A stretch of 64,000 nt of DNA from Streptomyces regalis (GCF_001509475.1 NZ_LLZG01000364.1:62001-126000); one strand, 5' to 3'; shown: positions 9,844 through 19,546, numbered from the stretch's first letter. Notes: generated by a model from the sequence alone, not told the origin. Program-made: numbers and translations.

Positions 9844-12207
9844 ATGACCTCTCAGCGCACAGGGCTCACGAGACCCACCCGCCGAGCCGTCCTGCTCGCG
9901 GCGGCGCTCCTGGCCACAACCGCGACCACGACCGTCACCACGACCGCTCCCGCCGCCCGAGCCGCCGAGGCCGACCCCTACGACGCCCTCCGCCTGCGCT
10001 GGCTCGGCATCGCCCTCGGCGCCGACTACGACCCGGCTGCAGAGCCGTACGCCACCCGCCTCGCCGAAACCGGCACCCTCGCCCGCGGCTTCCGGGCCAC
10101 CATGGCCCCCACCCCCACCTCCCTGTGGCCCGGCCATCCCTACGACCCGCCCGCCGGCATCACCCACAGCTACGGCCGTCTGTGGACGATGACCCAGGCC
10201 TACGTCCAGCCCGGCACCGGCTCCACCGCCGACCCGGCCCTCCTCGCCGAGATCCTGCGCGGCCTCGACCACCTCTCCGCCACGATCTACAACCCCTCCA
10301 CCACCCGTTACGGCAACTGGTGGGAATGGCAGATCGGCAGCCCGCGCCTGCTGATGGACATCACGGCCGCCCTGTGCGGCCACCTCACCGAGGCGCAGAT
10401 CGCCGCCGCCTGCGCGGCCGTCGACCACTTCATCCCGGACGCGATGCTGACGGACTACTCCGGCACCTCCACCGGCGCCAACCGCGTCGACCTCTGCCGC
10501 AGCGTCGCCCTGCGCGGCATCCTCGGCCGGACCCCGGCGAAGATCGCGCTCGCCCGCGACGCGCTCTCCCCGGTCTTCCCGTACGTCACGAAGGGCGACG
10601 GCCTCTACGCCGACGGCTCGTTCGTCCAGCACACCTGGGTCGCCTACTCCGGCACCTACGGCCAGGTCCTCCTCGACGGCCTCGGCCGACTCTTCGCCCT
10701 GCTCGCCGGATCCGAGTGGGAGGTGACCGACCCGGGCAGGCAGATCGTCCTCGACAGCGTCGAGCGCGCATACGCCCCGCTCATCCATGACGGCTTGATG
10801 ATGGACAGCGTCAACGGCCGTGCCATCAGCCGCGGTTACCTCAAGAGCGACGACCGGCACGTCCTGCGCAGCGACCACTTCCACGGCCAGGGCGTCATCG
10901 CCGCCATGGCCCTGCTCGCCGGCGGCGCGAGCGCGGCGGAGCGCGAGCGCTGGTACGGCTGTATCAAGGGATGGATCGAACGGGACGCCGCACACCCGAT
11001 CTTGACGGCGCGTCAGTTCGGCGTCGCCGACCTCGCCCGACTGCACACAGTCGCCGAATCGCCGGTCGCCGCCGCGCCCGAACCCACCGGCCACCACCTC
11101 TTCGCCGCGATGGACCGGGCGGTGCATCGCCGCCCGCGCTTCGTCGTGAACGTCGCCATGGCCAGCGACCGCATCGCGTACTACGAGTGCGGCAACGGCG
11201 AGAACCCGCGCGGCTGGCACACCGGCGCCGGGATGCTCTCCTGGTGGGCCGGCGGCCTCGGTGGCCGGCCCGATCAGTACACCGACTGGTACTGGCCGAC
11301 CGTCGACTGGTACCGCCTCCCGGGTACGACCGTCTCCACCAAGCGCCTCCCCGACAAGGCAGGCGGCGAGTGGGGCGAGCCCAAGCCCGACGCGCGCTGG
11401 GTCGGTGGCGCGACCGACGGCGAGTACGCGGCGATCGGGCAGCACCTGAAGGGCCTGGGATCGACGCTCGAAGCCCGTAAGTCGTGGTTCTGCGTCGAGG
11501 ACGCCGTGATCTGCCTCGGGGCCGGGATCACCTGCGCCGACGGAGTCCCCGTCGAGACCGTCGTCGACAACCGCAACCTGGGGGAGGGCGGCACCCAGGC
11601 CTTCGTACGCGGCCCGGGCTGGGCGCACCTGGAGGGCCACGGCGGCTGGGTGGTGCCGTACGGCGATCTGCGCACCCTGCGCGAGGACCGCACCGGCGCC
11701 TGGGCCGACATCAACACCGCCAGTACGACGGAGCGGCGCACCCGCCGCTGGCAGACCCTCTGGCTGGACCACGGCACGGACCCGACGGACGCGGCATACG
11801 TCTATGTGCTCATGCCCGGCGCCGGCCGGCACGAGGTGGCGGCGTGGGCCGCGCAGGGCGCCCGCCGGCTGTCGGTTCTCGCCAACGACAGGACGTGCCA
11901 GGCGGTTCGCGTCCCCTCCCTCGGCCTGACGGCCGCCAACTTCTGGCAGCCGGGCACGGTGGGTCCGCTCGCCGCCTCCGCCGGCGCGAGTGTGCTGCTC
12001 CGCCGCCGGGGCCGTACCGCTACGCTCTGCGTGAGCGAGCCGCCCCGCACCGGCGAGCCGTTGGAGATCACCTGGGAGCACCCCGTACGCCGCATCGTCC
12101 GCGCGGACGACTCGGTCGAGATCCTCGCGACGGGCCGCCGACTGCGCGTCCGTGTCACCCCGGGGATGGTATGTGCCACCCACCGATGTGAGGTGGCTCT
12201 CAGCTGA
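9844..12207 (+). CDS. Secreted polysaccharide lyase family 8 (hyaluronate/chondroitin/xanthan lyase type)
   Basis: 787 residues from the ATG at 9844; a GTG at 9826 is the alternative. The N-terminus has a twin-arginine-like signal (RPTRRAVLLAAALL) ending near ARAAEA. The first half is the alpha-toroid domain with the PL8 catalytic motifs: Asn in NWWEWQIG (near residue 160), and His and Tyr in QHTWVAYSGTYG (near 268-277). The second half is the beta-sandwich region with GNGENPRGWHTGAGM and the C-terminal jelly roll. PL8 enzymes cleave uronic-acid polysaccharides by beta-elimination outside the cell. Which polymer is cut is not decided by these motifs. Confidence 0.92.
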   Translation: MTSQRTGLTRPTRRAVLLAAALLATTATTTVTTTAPAARAAEADPYDALRLRWLGIALGADYDPAAEPYATRLAETGTLARGFRATMAPTPTSLWPGHPYDPPAGITHSYGRLWTMTQAYVQPGTGSTADPALLAEILRGLDHLSATIYNPSTTRYGNWWEWQIGSPRLLMDITAALCGHLTEAQIAAACAAVDHFIPDAMLTDYSGTSTGANRVDLCRSVALRGILGRTPAKIALARDALSPVFPYVTKGDGLYADGSFVQHTWVAYSGTYGQVLLDGLGRLFALLAGSEWEVTDPGRQIVLDSVERAYAPLIHDGLMMDSVNGRAISRGYLKSDDRHVLRSDHFHGQGVIAAMALLAGGASAAERERWYGCIKGWIERDAAHPILTARQFGVADLARLHTVAESPVAAAPEPTGHHLFAAMDRAVHRRPRFVVNVAMASDRIAYYECGNGENPRGWHTGAGMLSWWAGGLGGRPDQYTDWYWPTVDWYRLPGTTVSTKRLPDKAGGEWGEPKPDARWVGGATDGEYAAIGQHLKGLGSTLEARKSWFCVEDAVICLGAGITCADGVPVETVVDNRNLGEGGTQAFVRGPGWAHLEGHGGWVVPYGDLRTLREDRTGAWADINTASTTERRTRRWQTLWLDHGTDPTDAAYVYVLMPGAGRHEVAAWAAQGARRLSVLANDRTCQAVRVPSLGLTAANFWQPGTVGPLAASAGASVLLRRRGRTATLCVSEPPRTGEPLEITWEHPVRRIVRADDSVEILATGRRLRVRVTPGMVCATHRCEVALS

Positions 12208-12361
12208 CGGCTTTGTGAGACCTCCACAACGCGCACGCCCCCTGAGCAGTCGGAAGGGCTGCATGCCGTCATGGTTCTGTTCAGGGGTACCAGGAAAACG
12301 CGCCGGAGACTGTACGGAGTCAACGGCTCGCTTTCCTTGGTGTCCTTCGTAAGGTCGCTAC

Positions 12362-13945
12362 ATGACCGTTTTGGATGAGGCACCGGGTGAGCCGATCGAC
12401 GCCCGCGGGCGGACGGCCGAGCTGCACGAGATCCGTGCGCAGGCGCTGGCCGGCCCGAGCGAGAAGGCGACCGCGGCGCAGCACGCCAAGGGCAAGCTGA
12501 CCGCTCGGGAGCGGATCGAGCTGCTGCTGGACCCGGGCTCCTTCCGGGAGGTCGAGCAGCTGCGCCGGCACCGCGCGGTCGGGTTCGGCCTGGAGGCCAA
12601 GAAGCCGTACACCGACGGTGTCATCACCGGCTGGGGCACGGTGGAGGGCCGCACGGTCTTCGTCTACGCCCATGACTTCCGGATCTTCGGCGGCGCGCTG
12701 GGCGAGGCCCACGCCACGAAGATCCACAAGATCATGGACATGGCCATCGCGGCGGGCGCGCCCCTGGTCTCCCTGAACGACGGTGCGGGCGCCCGTATCC
12801 AGGAGGGTGTCTCGGCGCTCGCCGGCTACGGCGGCATCTTCCAGCGCAACACCAAGGCGTCCGGCGTCATCCCGCAGATCAGCGTGATGCTCGGCCCGTG
12901 CGCGGGCGGCGCGGCGTACAGCCCCGCCCTGACGGACTTCGTGTTCATGGTCCGCGAGACGTCGCAGATGTTCATCACCGGCCCGGACGTGGTCAAGGCG
13001 GTGACGGGCGAGGAGATCACCCAGAACGGCCTGGGCGGCGCGGACGTGCACGCCGAGACCTCCGGTGTCTGTCACTTCGCGTACGACGACGAGGAGACGT
13101 GCATCGCGGAGGTGCGCTACCTCCTCTCGCTGCTGCCGCAGAACAACCGTGAGAACCCGCCCCGGGTGGAGTCCTCGGATGCCGCCGACCGCCGGTCGGA
13201 CGTCCTGCTGGACCTGGTCCCGGCGGACGGCAACCGGCCGTACGACATGGCGAAGGTCATCGAGGAGATTGTCGACGACGGCGAGTACCTCGAGGTCCAC
13301 GAGCGCTGGGCGCGCAACATCATCTGCGCGCTGGCCCGCCTGGACGGCCAGGTGGTGGGCATCGTGGCCAACCAGCCGCAGTCCCTCGCCGGTGTCCTGG
13401 ACATCGAGGCGTCGGAAAAAGCTGCGCGCTTTGTCCAGATGTGTGACGCTTTTAACATCCCAATCGTCACTTTCCTGGACGTCCCCGGTTTCCTCCCGGG
13501 CGTCGACCAGGAGCACGGCGGAATCATCCGGCACGGCGCGAAGCTCCTGTACGCCTACTGCAACGCGACCGTGCCGCGGATCTCGCTGATCCTGCGCAAG
13601 GCGTACGGAGGCGCGTACATCGTCATGGACAGCCAGTCCATCGGTGCCGACCTCACCTATGCCTGGCCGACGAACGAGATCGCCGTGATGGGCGCGGAGG
13701 GTGCCGCCAACGTCATCTTCCGCCGCCAGATCGCCGAGGCCGAGGACCCCGAGGCCATGCGGGCCCGCATGGTCAAGGAGTACAAGTCCGAGCTCATGCA
13801 CCCCTACTACGCGGCCGAGCGTGGCCTGGTGGACGACGTGATCGACCCCGCGGAGACCCGCGAGGTACTCGTCCGCTCCCTGGCGATGCTCCAGACCAAG
13901 CACGCCGACCTGCCGTCCCGCAAGCACGGCAACCCCCCGCAGTAA
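12362..13945 (+). CDS. pccB: Propionyl-CoA carboxylase beta subunit (carboxyltransferase)
   Basis: 527 residues, the usual length of actinobacterial acyl-CoA carboxylase beta subunits. It transfers CO2 from biotin on the alpha subunit to propionyl-CoA, giving methylmalonyl-CoA for polyketides and odd-chain fatty acids. Both carboxyltransferase halves are present, with the acyl-CoA oxyanion-hole region GPCAGGAAYSPALTDF near residues 178-193 and its biotin-side counterpart KAYGGAYIVMDSQ near 415-427. The epsilon subunit gene follows; the biotinylated alpha subunit gene is not in the window. Codons 352-371 form an unusual low-GC patch (see findings). Confidence 0.97.
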   Translation: MTVLDEAPGEPIDARGRTAELHEIRAQALAGPSEKATAAQHAKGKLTARERIELLLDPGSFREVEQLRRHRAVGFGLEAKKPYTDGVITGWGTVEGRTVFVYAHDFRIFGGALGEAHATKIHKIMDMAIAAGAPLVSLNDGAGARIQEGVSALAGYGGIFQRNTKASGVIPQISVMLGPCAGGAAYSPALTDFVFMVRETSQMFITGPDVVKAVTGEEITQNGLGGADVHAETSGVCHFAYDDEETCIAEVRYLLSLLPQNNRENPPRVESSDAADRRSDVLLDLVPADGNRPYDMAKVIEEIVDDGEYLEVHERWARNIICALARLDGQVVGIVANQPQSLAGVLDIEASEKAARFVQMCDAFNIPIVTFLDVPGFLPGVDQEHGGIIRHGAKLLYAYCNATVPRISLILRKAYGGAYIVMDSQSIGADLTYAWPTNEIAVMGAEGAANVIFRRQIAEAEDPEAMRARMVKEYKSELMHPYYAAERGLVDDVIDPAETREVLVRSLAMLQTKHADLPSRKHGNPPQ

Positions 13946-14002
13946 CCCAGCGGATCCTTCGCGGTACCCCCGCGGAAACCTCTCTCACGGAGACTGTGAC
14001 CT

Positions 14003-14197
14003 ATGAACACCCCTGACATCCGCGTCGAGAAGGGCCACGCCGAGCCCGAGGAAGTCGCCGCCATCACGGCGATCCTCCTGGCTCGCGCCGCCGCCCAGCC
14101 GTCCGACACCGCCCCGGCCCACCGAGGCCGCGCGAAGGCCGGCTGGCGCCGCCTGGAGCGCGAGCCCGGCTTCCGGGCCCCGCACAGCTGGCGCTGA
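14003..14197 (+). CDS. accE: Acyl-CoA carboxylase epsilon subunit
   Basis: A 64-residue protein with the family pattern: N-terminal IRVEKGHAEPEEVAAITAILLAR, a short Ala/Pro linker, and W-x2-LEREP...PHSWR at the end. It lies 57 bases after pccB. In Streptomyces the epsilon subunit binds the beta subunit hexamer and raises complex activity. The small size, acidic helix and position make the assignment firm. Confidence 0.95.
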   Translation: MNTPDIRVEKGHAEPEEVAAITAILLARAAAQPSDTAPAHRGRAKAGWRRLEREPGFRAPHSWR

Positions 14198-14211
14198 GGC
14201 CTGTTGCACGT

Positions 14212-14247
14212 ACGGCCCCGTTCTCCCTGAGGGGAGGGCGGGGCCGT
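14212..14247 (+). terminator. Terminator after accE
   Basis: ACGGCCCCG and CGGGGCCGT form a 9-bp stem around an 18-nt loop that itself can form a CTCCC/GGGAG hairpin. It begins 15 bases after the accE stop. Confidence 0.75.
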
Positions 14248-14549
14248 TGCATTCGGTCACGGCCCACTGGCCACAGTGCGTGAGCCCGCTGAACTCCCAC
14301 AGCTTCACGAACGCCGGCGTCAGACCGTTCCAGCTCGCCAACTCACCGGTGCACGCACCCCGCACAGCCGTGACCGCCGGCCACCGCAGCAGCACCCGCG
14401 AGGCGACGCCCAGAGCGGCCTCCACACGCGTTCCCTGGGCTTGCCCCTGCCCGCGTCTCCCAGCGGGCTTTCGGCCTCGCTCAGGCCCACCGGAGCGCAC
14501 CAACTCGGCCATCGGCAACCGGCGTTCCCGCTCCCGTCCTCGAACGACT
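14248..14549. other. Gene-free stretch between accE and cvnD2
   Basis: No supported gene. Reading frames are open on both strands but have Streptomyces-atypical codon positions and no ribosome binding site. One minus-strand stretch (about 14250-14430) gives a protein-like string (FVKLWEFSGLTHCGQW), but the frame runs through the accE terminator, so I do not call it. Confidence 0.5.
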
Positions 14550-14587
14550 GCGGCCCCCATCCCTCCCACAGGAGGAACGGGGGCCGC
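14550..14587. terminator. Terminator after the cvn2 conservon
   Basis: GCGGCCCCC/GGGGGCCGC stem with an inner CCTCC/GGAGG helix, 27 bases beyond the cvnD2 stop on the minus strand. It can also stop read-through from accE. Confidence 0.75.
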
Positions 14588-14613
14588 AAACGACACGTGT
14601 CGGAGACCGGCCG

Positions 14614-15195
14614 CTAGCGCAGTCGCGCCATCAGGGCGTGCTCGACCAGCGTGATCAGTGCCGACTTCGCGTCCGCGCGGTGGCGGGCGTCGGTCGTGAT
14701 GATCGGGGTGTCGGGGCCGATCTGCAGGGCCTCGCGCACCTCGTCCGGGTTGTACGGCTGGTTGCCGTCGAAGCCGTTGAGGGCGATGACGAAGGGGAGC
14801 CCGCTGTTCTCGAAGTAGTCGACCGCGGGGAAGCAGTCGGCAAGGCGCCTGGTGTCGACCAGGACGATCGCGCCGATGGCACCGCGCACCAGGTCGTCCC
14901 ACATGAACCAGAAGCGGTCCTGACCGGGCGTACCGAAGAGGTACAGGATCAGGTCCTGGTCCAGGGTGATACGGCCGAAGTCCATGGCGACCGTCGTGGT
15001 CGTCTTGTCTCCGGTGTGGGTGAGGTCGTCGATGCCCGCCGAAGCAGACGTCATGACGGCCTCTGTGCGCAGCGGGTTGATCTCCGAAACGGCCCCGACG
15101 AACGTGGTCTTGCCCACGCCGAAGCCACCCGCCACCACGATCTTCGCCGAGGTGGTGGAGCGGGAAGGACCGCCGCTAGAGCTTGCGAAGTCCAC
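14614..15195 (-). CDS. cvnD2: Conservon GTP-binding protein CvnD
   Basis: A 193-residue Ras-like small GTPase of the MglA/CvnD class. The P-loop is GGFGVGKTT (near residues 23-31), the switch II equivalent is FGTPGQDRFW, and the base-recognition loop NGFDG stands in place of NKxD. There is no CAAX-type tail. It overlaps cvnC2 by 20 bases. CvnD proteins work with the roadblock partner CvnB and the CvnA ATPase in a membrane-associated complex likened to eukaryotic G-protein signalling. I use the numbers 1 and 2 by analogy with the order I recall in S. coelicolor. Confidence 0.93.
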   Translation of the reverse strand: MDFASSSGGPSRSTTSAKIVVAGGFGVGKTTFVGAVSEINPLRTEAVMTSASAGIDDLTHTGDKTTTTVAMDFGRITLDQDLILYLFGTPGQDRFWFMWDDLVRGAIGAIVLVDTRRLADCFPAVDYFENSGLPFVIALNGFDGNQPYNPDEVREALQIGPDTPIITTDARHRADAKSALITLVEHALMARLR

Positions 15196-15748
15196 TGAGC
15201 ACCCTTTCGAGCAGTGTCACGTCTGGCTGGCCGCCGGCGTTCTCGTCGCCGCCGGGCTGATGGATGGCGACCAGGCCCGCCTCCGCCAAGTCGGCGACGA
15301 GGATCCTGGCCACGCCGAGAGGGATCGTCAGGAGGGCGGATACTTCCGCCACCGACTTGATCTCGCGGCAGAGGTTGCAGATCCGCTGATGCTCGGGCAA
15401 CTGGCCCTGCATCTGGTGCGGCTGCGCGGTGGTGTGCACCAGCGCCTCGATGGCGAGCTGGTAGCGCGGGCGCGTCCGGCCGCCGGTCATGGCGTACGGA
15501 CGCACCAGGGGGTTGTTCGCCGCCCCGGCGGGCGCCGGCTCGGGGGCGCGTCGCTGCGGCTGCACGGGCTGGATGCGCGGCGCCGGGGGCTGGTCGTACG
15601 GCGAGGGACCGGGGCCCTGCGGAGCGTACGGCTGCCGCTGGCTCGGCGAGGAGGGGAAGTTGTACCGGTTCTGGGAACCGTCGTTGTGACCCTGGGCAGG
15701 GCCGTACGACCAGTTGCCCGATGACGAACCGTCTGGGGGTGTTGCCAC
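15176..15748 (-). CDS. cvnC2: Conservon DUF742 protein CvnC
   Basis: 190 residues from the GTG at 15748, which has a strong GGAGGAG site. The first 80 residues are a disordered Pro/Gln/Ser-rich tail. The DUF742 domain follows (LVRPYAMTGGRTRPRYQLAIEALV...), ending in the nearly invariant DVTLLERVLSGLRKL. The domain has a winged-helix-like pattern. The tail is much longer than in the cvn1 copy. CvnC proteins interact with the other Cvn proteins; their exact function is not settled. Confidence 0.92.
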   Translation of the reverse strand: MATPPDGSSSGNWSYGPAQGHNDGSQNRYNFPSSPSQRQPYAPQGPGPSPYDQPPAPRIQPVQPQRRAPEPAPAGAANNPLVRPYAMTGGRTRPRYQLAIEALVHTTAQPHQMQGQLPEHQRICNLCREIKSVAEVSALLTIPLGVARILVADLAEAGLVAIHQPGGDENAGGQPDVTLLERVLSGLRKL

Positions 15749-15843
15749 TTTCTCTCCTCCTCCGACTGTGCCTGGCACCCATCATGTGGAGCCGCGTCCC
15801 GAAACCTTACGGCCACGGGACGCCAAAACGCACCGGCTGTCTG

Positions 15844-16266
15844 TTAGTTGAGCAGGCTGCCCTGGAGTTCCGCGCGCAGGTCCGGCGTGAGGACCGTACC
15901 GGCACGGTCGACCAGAAGCGCCATCTCGTACCCAATGAGGCCGATGTCCGCCTCGGGGTGTGCGAGAACGGCGAGCGACGAACCGTCGGAAATGGACATG
16001 ATGAAGAGGAATCCCCGCTCCATCTCCACAACCGTCTGGTTCACGCTGCCACCCTCGAAGATGCGGGAGGCGCCTGCCGTCAGAGACGTCAGACCGGAGG
16101 CGACGGCCGCGAGCTGGTCGGCGCGGTCGCGCGGAAAGCCTTCGGACATCGCCAGAAGGAGTCCGTCGGCGGAGACCACCACCGTGTGCGACACCCCGGG
16201 GGTGTTGTCCACGAAGTTGGTGATCAACCAGTTCAGGTTCTGTGCCGCCTGGCTCATCGGGCTCAC
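15844..16266 (-). CDS. cvnB2: Conservon roadblock/LC7 protein CvnB
   Basis: 140 residues covering a roadblock/LC7 domain: LNWLITNFVDNTPGVSHTVVVSADGLLLAMSEG and the C-terminal YEMALLVDRAG helix-strand. GTG at 16266 follows AGGAG and comes directly after the cvnA2 stop, so translation is coupled; ATG at 16257 is the alternative. Roadblock proteins act as partners of MglA-like GTPases. It is nearly identical to CvnB1 of the next cluster. Confidence 0.93.
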   Translation of the reverse strand: MSPMSQAAQNLNWLITNFVDNTPGVSHTVVVSADGLLLAMSEGFPRDRADQLAAVASGLTSLTAGASRIFEGGSVNQTVVEMERGFLFIMSISDGSSLAVLAHPEADIGLIGYEMALLVDRAGTVLTPDLRAELQGSLLN

Positions 16267-16267
16267 A

Positions 16268-19200
16268 CTAACGCTCCTGGTTGTAGGTGCTGTCAGGACC
16301 ACTGTGTTGATTCCTAGTGGCCTGGCCGTTCGTTTCGCTTCCCGCGCTGCGTCCCCGCTGGACACCGCGGCGCAGGTTGCTCAGCCTGCCCCGGACGTCC
16401 TCGGGAGCGCGGGAGATCTGTGGACCTCCCTGGGGGGTGGTCTCGGCGGCTCCCTCGACCAGGTTGGCCTTGGGGACCCGCCGCGGCAGGCCGGAGGAGG
16501 TAACCCCGCCCGCCTTGGGCTTCCGGAGCTGCGAGGCCTGCTGCCAGCGATCGTCGTTGGACGAGCGCCAGCTGCTGTCGCCGTTGCTGTCCGGCGAGGG
16601 GGCCGACGGTTCCTGCCGCACGGGCCGTGCGCCGTTGCTGCCGCTCGCGGGGGATCCGCGGCGGGGAAGCCCGGCGTCGGTCAGCGCGTGGGGGGCGGAG
16701 GAGGCCGGTCCCGGACGCTCGAAGCCTACGCGGTCGTGCTCGTTCGCGTCATCGGCCTGCGCAGATTCCGTTTCCGGAGCGTACTGGTCCTGGTAGCCGT
16801 TGCGGTAGCCGTTCGACTGCGGCCAGTCATCCTGGTGGCGACGCTGTTCGAAGGCTGGGAAGGTCTCCGGGGCCGAGGCGCTCGCGGCCGCGGGCTCCTC
16901 GCGGACCGGCTCCGGATACGAGGGCTCGGGGTAGCCGCCGCCCGACGAGAAGGTGTCGTTCTGCTGCAGGCCCCCGTTCGGCGCGTAGTACGTGTCGTCG
17001 TACGACGGCTGCTGAGGCTCCTCATACGCCGACCGCTGCTGCTCCTCGTACGACTGGCGCTGCTCCTCGTACGACGTCTGCGGGTCGTACCCGCCACGCT
17101 GCTCGGGGAAGCCGCCCTGGCCGTCGAAGGCCGGCTGACCGGTGAAGTCGTCGTACCCGGGTGTCCCGGGGGTCTCCTGACCGGGCTGCTCGTCGTGGTT
17201 CTGGGCCTCCAGGGCCGCACGGCGCTCCTCGCGCATCAAGGAGCGGCCGACCGGGTCCAGCTCGCGGATGTCGTCCGGGACCTCGGTGTAGCGGCTGTCG
17301 TCGAAGCCGAGCTCCGCGGCCGTACGCATGGGCACCTGGTTGAAGTTCTCACCCTGGAAGTGCTGCTCCGGGATGATCTGCGAGACGGTGAAGTCGTCCT
17401 GGGCCGGCTGCTGCTCGCCGCCACCACCGTGGGTGATCGCGTCGGGCAGCATGACCAGCGAGGTGGTGCCGGCCTGCTCGCCGGAGGGGCGCAGCTGGAC
17501 GCGGATGCCGTGCCGGTCGGACAGCCGGCCGACCACGAACAGACCCATGCGCTGGGATATCGCGGCGTCGACGGTGGGCGGGTTCGCGAGCTTGTGGTTG
17601 ATGTCCGCGAAGTCCTCGGCCGTCAGGCCGATGCCCTTGTCGTGGATCTCGATCATGACCCGGCCGTCGGGGAGACGGGTGGCGGTCACGCGGACCTTGG
17701 TCTGCGGCGAGGAGAACGTCGTCGCGTTCTCCAGCAGCTCGGCGAGCAGGTGCACGAGGTCGGTCACGGCACGGCCGTGGATCTCGGCCTCCGGGACACC
17801 CGACAGCTCGATGCGCTCGTACTGCTCCACCTCGGAGGAGGCGGCACGCAACACGTCGACCAGCGGGACCGGCTGGTCCCAGCGGCGGCCGGGCTCCTCG
17901 CCGGCGAGGACGAGGAGGTTCTCGCCGTTGCGGCGCATACGGGTCGCGAGGTGGTCCAGACGGAAGAGGTTCTCCAGCTGGTCCGGGTCGGCCTCGTTGT
18001 TCTCCAGGTCGGTGATCAGGGTCAGCTGGCCCTCGATCAGCGACTGGTTGCGGCGCGAGAGGTTGGTGAAGATCGCGTTGATGTTGCCCCGCAGCAGGGC
18101 CTGCTCGGCGGCGAGCCGGACGGCCTCGCGGTGGACCTGGTCGAAGGCGCGGGCGACCTCGCCGATCTCGTCGCGGGTGTTGATCGGGATGGGCTGGACG
18201 CGGGTGTCCACGCGGCCCGGGTCGGTGCGCGAGAGCTGGTCGACCAGCATCGGCAGGCGCTGCTCGGCGATGCCGAACGCGGCGTTGCGCAGCTGGCGCA
18301 TCGCGCGGCTCATCTGGCGGGCGACCATGCCGGCCAGGATGAACGCGGCGAGCAGGGCGACCACGACGGCGGCACCGGTGATGAGGGCGTCGCGCTTGGC
18401 GTCGTCGGAGATGGCGGCGGCCTCGTTCACCGCGGTGTTGGCGAGGTCGTTCTCGATCTGGCGGTAGGCGTTGAACTTGAGCGTGTTCACCGCCCAGAAG
18501 TTCTGAGCGGAGACGCCCTTTTGTGCGAGCGCGAGGCGTTCGCCGGCGTCCGTCGTCTTCAGGGCCGAGATGGCCTTGATCATGTCGGTCGGTTCGGACG
18601 GCGGCGGCACATACGTCTCGCCCTTGGCCTTGGCAGCCGCGGCGGCCTGCGTGGCCAGCTGCTTGCCCTCGGCCTGGATGTCCTTCTTGGCGTCTTCGAG
18701 CTTCTGCGCGTCGGCCTCGGTGCCACCGCCGATGTACTCCTCGACGGCGATGCCCTCAAGGTAGGCGTACGAGGTGAGCGCGACCCTCTGGCTGGCGAAG
18801 CTGCTGTCGGTCGGACCGGGCTTGATCAGCAGGTGCATGCCGATGGAGCGCTGCAGCGACAGGGCCGCCTTGGTCAGCTCGATGGCGTAGACGGTGCGGC
18901 CGTAGGAGGTGATGTTGCCGGTGCCCAGACCGAGCTCGTTGGCGAACTCCGTCAGGGGGTGGGCGACATCGACGTAGCCCTCTTCGGTCTTCACGCCGGT
19001 GAGCTTGGTGGTGTACGCCTTGTCACGCAGCACCGTGAGCCCGGGTTCGGCCTTTCGGAACAACCGCAGACGGCGCTCCAGGCCCGCCTTCCCCGGCATG
19101 TTCTGCGCGGCCTGGTCGAACTCGTCGGCGGCCTTGTCGGTGGCGTCGCGGGCCGCGCTGACGGTTGCCTTGTCCTCCTCGGTCTGGGCCGAGCCCTTCA

Positions 19201-19546
19201 GCAGCGGCGCTGCGGTGACGTCGCGCTCGTTGTAGAGGGCGTCGGCGTAGTTCAGGGAGGCCCGGACCAGACGCGCGGTGTTCTCGGCGTCCTCGGCTTC
19301 CTGCCAGGTGTCGATCGAGCTCTTCACCTGGAAGCCGCCCATGACGAGGCCGACCAGCACGGGTATGAGCAGGATCGCGTTCAGCCGGGTCGGCACACGC
19401 CAGTTGCGCGGCGAGAGACGGCCGCCGCTTGGCGCAGACGCCGTCGTTGGTTCCGATCCGGGCACAGGGGCGGGCGCCGCTCCGCGCGGCGGCGGGGTGA
19501 AGTTGCCCCGGGCCGACGGCTCGGGACTGCTCTTGCTTCGCCTCAC
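16268..19546 (-). CDS. cvnA2: Conservon sensor-like histidine kinase/ATPase CvnA
   Basis: 1092 residues from the GTG at 19546 (GGAAGG upstream). Order: basic Pro-rich cytoplasmic N-terminus (1-54), transmembrane helix (about 55-74), extracytoplasmic all-helical NIT-like sensing domain (about 85-375), second transmembrane helix (about 385-407), HAMP linker, helical dimerisation region, and an HATPase domain (about 560-690). The ATPase has an N-box LLAELLENATTF and G1-box DKGIGL. About 400 residues of disordered Gln/Tyr/Pro-rich tail follow. I see no phospho-acceptor H-box of orthodox kinases. The protein probably senses a small ligand and controls the CvnB-CvnD switch. Confidence 0.92.
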   Translation of the reverse strand: MRRSKSSPEPSARGNFTPPPRGAAPAPVPGSEPTTASAPSGGRLSPRNWRVPTRLNAILLIPVLVGLVMGGFQVKSSIDTWQEAEDAENTARLVRASLNYADALYNERDVTAAPLLKGSAQTEEDKATVSAARDATDKAADEFDQAAQNMPGKAGLERRLRLFRKAEPGLTVLRDKAYTTKLTGVKTEEGYVDVAHPLTEFANELGLGTGNITSYGRTVYAIELTKAALSLQRSIGMHLLIKPGPTDSSFASQRVALTSYAYLEGIAVEEYIGGGTEADAQKLEDAKKDIQAEGKQLATQAAAAAKAKGETYVPPPSEPTDMIKAISALKTTDAGERLALAQKGVSAQNFWAVNTLKFNAYRQIENDLANTAVNEAAAISDDAKRDALITGAAVVVALLAAFILAGMVARQMSRAMRQLRNAAFGIAEQRLPMLVDQLSRTDPGRVDTRVQPIPINTRDEIGEVARAFDQVHREAVRLAAEQALLRGNINAIFTNLSRRNQSLIEGQLTLITDLENNEADPDQLENLFRLDHLATRMRRNGENLLVLAGEEPGRRWDQPVPLVDVLRAASSEVEQYERIELSGVPEAEIHGRAVTDLVHLLAELLENATTFSSPQTKVRVTATRLPDGRVMIEIHDKGIGLTAEDFADINHKLANPPTVDAAISQRMGLFVVGRLSDRHGIRVQLRPSGEQAGTTSLVMLPDAITHGGGGEQQPAQDDFTVSQIIPEQHFQGENFNQVPMRTAAELGFDDSRYTEVPDDIRELDPVGRSLMREERRAALEAQNHDEQPGQETPGTPGYDDFTGQPAFDGQGGFPEQRGGYDPQTSYEEQRQSYEEQQRSAYEEPQQPSYDDTYYAPNGGLQQNDTFSSGGGYPEPSYPEPVREEPAAASASAPETFPAFEQRRHQDDWPQSNGYRNGYQDQYAPETESAQADDANEHDRVGFERPGPASSAPHALTDAGLPRRGSPASGSNGARPVRQEPSAPSPDSNGDSSWRSSNDDRWQQASQLRKPKAGGVTSSGLPRRVPKANLVEGAAETTPQGGPQISRAPEDVRGRLSNLRRGVQRGRSAGSETNGQATRNQHSGPDSTYNQER

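Noticed and set aside
14247..14654. Plus-strand frame of 135 codons and minus-strand protein-like string between accE and cvnD2
   Set aside because: No ribosome binding site, atypical codon pattern, overlap with terminators, and no recognised domain.
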